In this document: piece by piece, positions 6,904 to 9,917 of the stretch
How positions within the stretch are numbered: position 1 is the stretch's first letter
Layout of the letters: each line of letters opens with the position of its first letter
From: Victivallales bacterium
GTDB lineage: Bacteria; Verrucomicrobiota; Lentisphaeria; Victivallales; JAADHT01
Direction of reading: 5' to 3'
Length of the DNA stretch: 9,917 nt
Assembly: GCA_016930955.1 (NCBI GenBank)
Contig: JAFGFR010000292.1
Location: 1-9,917, forward strand
Position numbers and translations under genes: made by a program
The notes under the pieces: model-generated
What the model saw: only the letters and a program-made list of their open reading frames with translations
Told to the model about the DNA's origin: nothing
Database searches by the model: none

Positions 6904-6931
6904 AATATACACCAGGGGCACCCATTTTAAA
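6904..6931 (-). promoter_or_regulatory. Weak putative promoter for pheA
   Basis: On the minus strand, TTTAAA (6926-6931) and TATATT (6904-6909) match -35 and -10 at 4/6 and 5/6 with a 16-base spacer. Transcription would begin near 6897, about 48 bases before the pheA ATG. The region is AT-rich, so chance matches are likely. Confidence 0.3.
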
Positions 6932-6974
6932 TCGAAGTTCCGAACTAAAATTGATTTTTTAGCTGTGCCACGAT

Positions 6975-7002
6975 TTGTCATTGTCCCGCAGAAGTGTATA
7001 TT
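6975..7002 (+). promoter_or_regulatory. Putative promoter for the exported protein and queD
   Basis: TTGTCA (6975-6980) and TATATT (6997-7002) each match consensus at 5/6 with a 16-base spacer. Transcription would start near 7009, leaving a leader of about 97 bases before the ATG at 7106. No clear riboswitch or attenuator fold was recognised in that leader. Confidence 0.45.
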
Positions 7003-7105
7003 TACCAGTGGATGCGCTTTAAAACTCCGGCTCCAGGCTTGGGGGATGACAGCCGGAAAGCTCATTCCCGGCATGGATTCAGGATTGTATAACAGGGTTT
7101 TGACG

Positions 7106-7903
7106 ATGAAAATGCACTTTCTCTCGCTGGCTTCACTGACTGTTCTGCTGTCGCCGTCATTGTTCGGGGCGGATGATCCCGCGCTGTCAAGGCGCTTCTA
7201 TGCGGGCGATATCCTTCGTGCGGAGGTTCGCCCGGAGGATTACTCCGATCCCGTGGTGATCAAAAACGTGAGCCCCTACAAACCGGCCTCCAGGATAACC
7301 ACGGAGGTGGGTTATGCGTTGCTTACCGTCAGGCTGGATGCGGGGAGGTCGCTCGGCATTTACGACTACTCCCTGTTTGACGGCAGGGCAGTGTTCCCCT
7401 GTGTCGCCTTGATGGACGACAATGGTGAGTTCGACGCGAGCTTGTGGGAAATCAAGGACACCAAGCCTGACAAGATGTACAGCATGCTGTTCAAGGTACA
7501 GATACCTGTCATGGGCATCCCGAAGTACTCTTTGCGGTTCAACTTGCTGCAGGGCAAGTGGCAGGATGTCAATCTGCCCTTCGTAAATGTCAAGGATATG
7601 CCCTTCACAGCCGTGAAGGATATCCCTCAGGCCGGGATGCTCGGTGTTGATCCCTACAAACCCAAGCCTGGTGCGGAGGCCCCGTTGGTATCCAAAGATG
7701 ATGCCGACCCCGACGCTGCGCCCACGGCCGCTGTGCCGGACCAACCCGAGATAAAGCCCGAGCTCGGCGACGCGGAGCTCAAAAAGCCCGCCGATCAGGC
7801 AGTATTGGAGGGAATGCTCAAGGACGGCAAGAAAGACGAGGCAGAAAAAAAAGATGGCGAGAAACCCAAAAAAGATGTTTGGGAAGACCTCGACAAACTC
7901 TGA
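7106..7903 (+). CDS. Exported protein of unknown function with acidic-basic tail
   Basis: I do not recognise this 265-residue protein. The ATG at 7106 is chosen because it opens directly into a signal peptide (MKMHF, hydrophobic core about 5-20, likely cleavage after FGA at 20-22) and AGGG lies 8 bases upstream; a longer in-frame reading begins at 6965 but adds 47 residues that hide the signal. Residues about 25-180 look like a compact, mainly beta domain with many aromatic residues and one Cys (C99). Residues about 182-220 are rich in Pro, Ala and Asp, and 222-265 are highly charged Lys/Glu/Asp sequence that is probably disordered. The protein is expected in the periplasm or outer envelope. 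queD follows 11 bases after the stop, so the two are likely co-transcribed. No link to queuosine synthesis is evident. Confidence 0.75.
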   Translation: MKMHFLSLASLTVLLSPSLFGADDPALSRRFYAGDILRAEVRPEDYSDPVVIKNVSPYKPASRITTEVGYALLTVRLDAGRSLGIYDYSLFDGRAVFPCVALMDDNGEFDASLWEIKDTKPDKMYSMLFKVQIPVMGIPKYSLRFNLLQGKWQDVNLPFVNVKDMPFTAVKDIPQAGMLGVDPYKPKPGAEAPLVSKDDADPDAAPTAAVPDQPEIKPELGDAELKKPADQAVLEGMLKDGKKDEAEKKDGEKPKKDVWEDLDKL

Positions 7904-7914
7904 GCCCATTCAAA

Positions 7915-8292
7915 ATGTACGAGATTGACATAAAAAGAGAATTCTCTGCCGCGCATTGCCTGAAGGGATACAAGGGCAACTGCTCCGAATTGCACGGCCA
8001 TAACTGGACCGTGCAGGCGTTCGTGTCGGCTAAGGAGCTTGATGATGTCGGCATGGCGATTGACTTCAGAATACTGAAGAGGGAGCTGGACAGCATCGTT
8101 TCAGAGCTGGACCACAAGAATCTCAACACTCTCCACATATTCTCCGCCGCCAATCCCAGCAGCGAGTTCCTGGCCAAACATATTTTCGACCGACTGTCAG
8201 AGAAGATCGTTTCCGGAAGGCTCTCCGTCGAAAAGGTGCGCGTATGCGAGTCCGGCGATGCCGGTGCGACATATTTCAAAGACCCCGAATGA
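7915..8292 (+). CDS. queD: 6-carboxy-5,6,7,8-tetrahydropterin synthase QueD
   Basis: QueD converts dihydroneopterin triphosphate to 6-carboxytetrahydropterin, an early step of queuosine and 7-deazaguanine synthesis in the cytoplasm. The 125-residue product has the full family pattern: zinc ligands H14 (FSAAH), H27 and H29 (LHGHNW), catalytic Cys C23 in the CxxxHGH arrangement, the Asp-His pair D66-H67 in LDHKNLN, and E112 in the C-terminal VCES motif. NPSSEFLA at 80-87 is also typical. The ATG at 7915 is preferred by homology, because the family begins just before this beta strand; a TTG at 7879 lies inside the upstream gene. No Shine-Dalgarno is visible, so translation probably depends on coupling to the exported-protein gene 11 bases upstream. 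A 6-pyruvoyltetrahydropterin synthase is the main alternative, but the CxxxHGH spacing and length favour QueD. Confidence 0.9.
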   Translation: MYEIDIKREFSAAHCLKGYKGNCSELHGHNWTVQAFVSAKELDDVGMAIDFRILKRELDSIVSELDHKNLNTLHIFSAANPSSEFLAKHIFDRLSEKIVSGRLSVEKVRVCESGDAGATYFKDPE

Positions 8293-8320
8293 CTATTGCT
8301 GGTGACGACCACGGCTGCAC

Positions 8321-8360
8321 GGCTGGCACAGACAGCTTTAAGGTATGCACCAGCCATTTT
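8321..8360 (+). terminator. Weak terminator-like hairpin after queD
   Basis: GGCTGG (8321-8326) pairs perfectly with CCAGCC (8350-8355) around a 23-base loop, followed by ATTTT. The stem is short, the loop long and the T-run only four, so it is a weak candidate for ending the queD transcript. Confidence 0.25.
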
Positions 8361-8410
8361 GCCGCACTTGCGCTCCCGGCGTGGTTCACGCGGAGTTTTG
8401 ACGCTGGCTC

Positions 8411-8437
8411 TTCAAATAAAATGAGAGATGCTAAAAT
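8411..8437 (+). promoter_or_regulatory. Possible promoter of the oxidoreductase gene
   Basis: TTCAAA (8411-8416) and TAAAAT (8432-8437) give 4/6 and 5/6 matches with a short 15-base spacer. A better -35-like TTGACG lies at 8398-8403 but has no -10 at 16-18 bases. The gap between queD and this gene (8293-8474) is long enough for a separate promoter; the exact boxes are uncertain. Confidence 0.25.
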
Positions 8438-8474
8438 CGCAACGGGAATTTGAAATTGACTAAGGAGTTACATC

Positions 8475-9818
8475 ATGGGTGTCGGCAGGAAAAAATGTGC
8501 GGTGGTCGGGATTGGAAACCGGGCCCATTCCTGGATCAGTGGAATCGTCCAACAGCATCCGGAGTCAACGGTGCTGGCCGGGCTCTGCGATCTCCGCCTC
8601 GACCGATGTCATGATGTCAATGAGGTCTACAAGACCAATGCCGCGGTATATGACAATTACGAACTAATGCTTTCAGATCTGAAGCCCGATCTGGTTATCA
8701 TTGCCTCACCAGACAGATGTCACCGTGAACATATTGTGAAGGCACTGGATGCAGGATGCAATGTCGCGACTGAAAAGCCGCTCTGCACAACCATCGAGGA
8801 TGCAGCAGCAATCGTCGAGGCGGAACAGCGTAGCCGCAAAAAAATCTTCATGGCTTTTAATTACCGGCACATTCCGCTCTGCTCCAAAATCAAGGAACTC
8901 ATACTCGGAGATGCCATAGGCCGTCCTGTCTCAATGGATCTTTCCTGGTATCTGGACTATCACGGGCACGGCGCAAGCTACTTCAGGCGTTGGCATCGGC
9001 TGATGCGCGAGTCGGGCGGCCTGCTGGTCACCAAGGCCAGTCACCATTTTGATCTGGCGAACTGGTGGATGGGCGATGCCCCCTCCACAGTATTTGCACG
9101 TGGGGGACGCAACTTTTTCGGTGCCGGCAATAATCCTTGCCAAGGCGAACGCTGTTCAACATGCACCCATTCGGAAAAATGCGAGTGGTTTACAGATGTG
9201 TGCATCAACGATCGCACGGAGGAACTCAGCCGTCAGCTCGGCTACAGAGTTAAAGGTGTACGAGGCTACATCAGAGACTACTGCCCCTTCGGCAATGATG
9301 TTGATATTTACGACACGATGGCCGTACAGGTAAGCTACCGCAACGGCGGAATCCTCAACTATTCCCTAAACGCCTCGGTCCCGTTCGAAGGCTGGAATCT
9401 TGCCATCAACGGAACCAAAGGGCGGCTCGAAAGCAAGATTACCGACAACAAGCCCAGCCCTGGCTGGCAGGAGCGTTTCCAAATCACCGATCCGGACGGC
9501 AAAATACTGAAGGGAAAAGGCTTCGGAATTACTGACTGGCCCTCTGAATACAGCATTCATGTTATGCCTCACAAAGAGGATGATTACGAGCTCAAGCTGC
9601 CCAATATAGCAGATGGGCACGGCGGCGGGGATTTCAAGATATTTGACGCTGCACTGGCGGACATATACCCCCCAAAGGACACATTGGACATTTTCGCTTC
9701 CGCTGTAAGCGGTGCATTAAGCACGGCCATCGGTGCCGGAGCAAACACGTCCATTCTGTCTGGAGAACCTTTCAGCCTGAACAAATGGACTTCAAAATGG
9801 CAATGTAAGGAGGCATGA
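8475..9818 (+). CDS. Gfo/Idh/MocA family oxidoreductase with Cys-rich insertion
   Basis: This is a predicted NAD(P)-dependent dehydrogenase or NAD-assisted glycosidase-like enzyme acting on a sugar or cyclitol in the cytoplasm. The 447 residues start with a Rossmann fold: GIGNRAH at 12-18 binds the dinucleotide, D39 ends strand 2, and EKP at 100-102 holds the conserved Lys (K101). ASHHFDLANWW at 188-198 is the family's substrate-pocket motif with His and Asp. Between 222 and 270 lies an insertion with cysteines C222, C227, C230, C236, C243 and C270, then DVDIYD; related proteins carry a comparable CxxC pattern, possibly a structural metal site. The C-terminal beta-sheet domain includes GTKGRLE (313-319) and GHGGGD (381-386). 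The start is supported by TAAGGAG ending 7 bases upstream. No Tat signal is seen. Members are numerous in polysaccharide-degrading PVC and Bacteroidota bacteria, so substrate cannot be named; a role in glycan use fits the GH95 gene in this window. Confidence 0.88.
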   Translation: MGVGRKKCAVVGIGNRAHSWISGIVQQHPESTVLAGLCDLRLDRCHDVNEVYKTNAAVYDNYELMLSDLKPDLVIIASPDRCHREHIVKALDAGCNVATEKPLCTTIEDAAAIVEAEQRSRKKIFMAFNYRHIPLCSKIKELILGDAIGRPVSMDLSWYLDYHGHGASYFRRWHRLMRESGGLLVTKASHHFDLANWWMGDAPSTVFARGGRNFFGAGNNPCQGERCSTCTHSEKCEWFTDVCINDRTEELSRQLGYRVKGVRGYIRDYCPFGNDVDIYDTMAVQVSYRNGGILNYSLNASVPFEGWNLAINGTKGRLESKITDNKPSPGWQERFQITDPDGKILKGKGFGITDWPSEYSIHVMPHKEDDYELKLPNIADGHGGGDFKIFDAALADIYPPKDTLDIFASAVSGALSTAIGAGANTSILSGEPFSLNKWTSKWQCKEA

Positions 9819-9917
9819 ACCTAAATGAAGCAGTTAAATCTCAAAAATGACAGTTGACACATTTGCATACAAAGCTTTAAGAATAGATCCACGGCACACT
9901 GCGGCAACTGCTTTATT
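9819..9917 (+). other. Intergenic tail with strong SD, tiny frames and a TTGACA
   Basis: A near-perfect Shine-Dalgarno, TAAGGAGG at 9806-9813, sits at the very end of the oxidoreductase gene. The ATGs after it (9815 and 9825) open only 11- and 10-residue frames. An ATG at 9847, overlapping the stop of the 9815 frame, opens a frame that reaches the window edge (23 codons); it has no ribosome site of its own. An exact -35 box, TTGACA, lies at 9854-9859, but hexamers 16-19 bases later match the -10 poorly. A downstream gene may begin here, but the window is too short to decide. Confidence 0.3.
9824..9917. repeat. 12-bp inverted repeat reaching the window edge
   Basis: Bases 9824-9835 pair with 9906-9917: eight perfect pairs (AAGCAGTT with AACTGCTT), then a G-T and three more A-T pairs outward, with a 70-base interval. 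Because the match runs to the last base of the window it may be longer. It could close a structured leader RNA or be part of a mobile-element end; no transposase is visible. Confidence 0.4.

Noticed and set aside
6298..6930. Plus-strand frame opposite pheA
   Set aside because: The minus strand carries a clear prephenate dehydratase with all domain motifs; the plus-strand product is Arg-rich and resembles no family.
7187..7909. Minus-strand frame (240 codons) opposite the exported-protein gene
   Set aside because: The plus strand has a signal peptide, ribosome site and tight linkage to queD. The minus frame has no ribosome site and would end inside a well-supported gene.
8289..8453. 54-codon frame starting in an ATGA overlap with the queD stop
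   Set aside because: The overlap looks like coupling, but the product has no recognisable pattern, the frame overlaps the terminator-like hairpin, and the length is within chance expectation.

Overview
The window looks like chromosomal DNA of a Gram-negative bacterium. The gene mix suggests the PVC group, perhaps Lentisphaerota or a related Verrucomicrobiota line. The pointers are a GH95 fucosidase, a Gfo/Idh/MocA oxidoreductase with a Cys-rich insertion, several signal-peptide proteins without known domains, and a very long exported coiled-coil/TPR protein. This placement is inference from gene content, not from a marker gene. I saw no tRNA, rRNA, CRISPR array, transposase or phage gene.

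Layout. (1) 2-2838, plus strand: the 3' part of a GH95 alpha-L-fucosidase gene, cut by the left edge, followed after 2 bases by a queG-like gene that probably starts at a TTG. (2) 2877-3269, minus strand: a small exported or membrane protein of unknown function, convergent with queG. (3) 3270-3556: a gene-free stretch with overlapping divergent promoter-like sites and a roughly 175-base rod-like fold on the plus strand that ends near a hairpin plus T5. This is the best candidate for something undescribed, and 6S RNA is a possible identity. (4) 3557-6849, minus strand: a prephenate dehydratase gene (pheA) followed 17 bases later by the gene for an 815-residue exported coiled-coil/TPR protein. 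(5) 6850-7105: a divergent promoter region. (6) 7106-8292, plus strand: an exported protein of unknown function followed 11 bases later by queD. (7) 8293-8474: an intergenic stretch with a weak terminator-like hairpin and promoter-like boxes. (8) 8475-9818, plus strand: a Gfo/Idh/MocA oxidoreductase with a strong Shine-Dalgarno site. (9) 9819-9917: a tail with a 12-bp inverted repeat running to the window edge.

How the genes fit together. QueD (early step) and QueG (last step) both belong to queuosine tRNA-modification synthesis but lie about 5 kb apart in separate units, with no queC, queE, queF, queA or tgt in view. The GH95 enzyme and the oxidoreductase both fit glycan use, although they are not adjacent. 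The prephenate dehydratase supplies phenylalanine synthesis and differs from the family consensus at both catalytic and regulatory motifs. Apart from the candidate RNA, nothing here clearly forms a novel multi-gene system.
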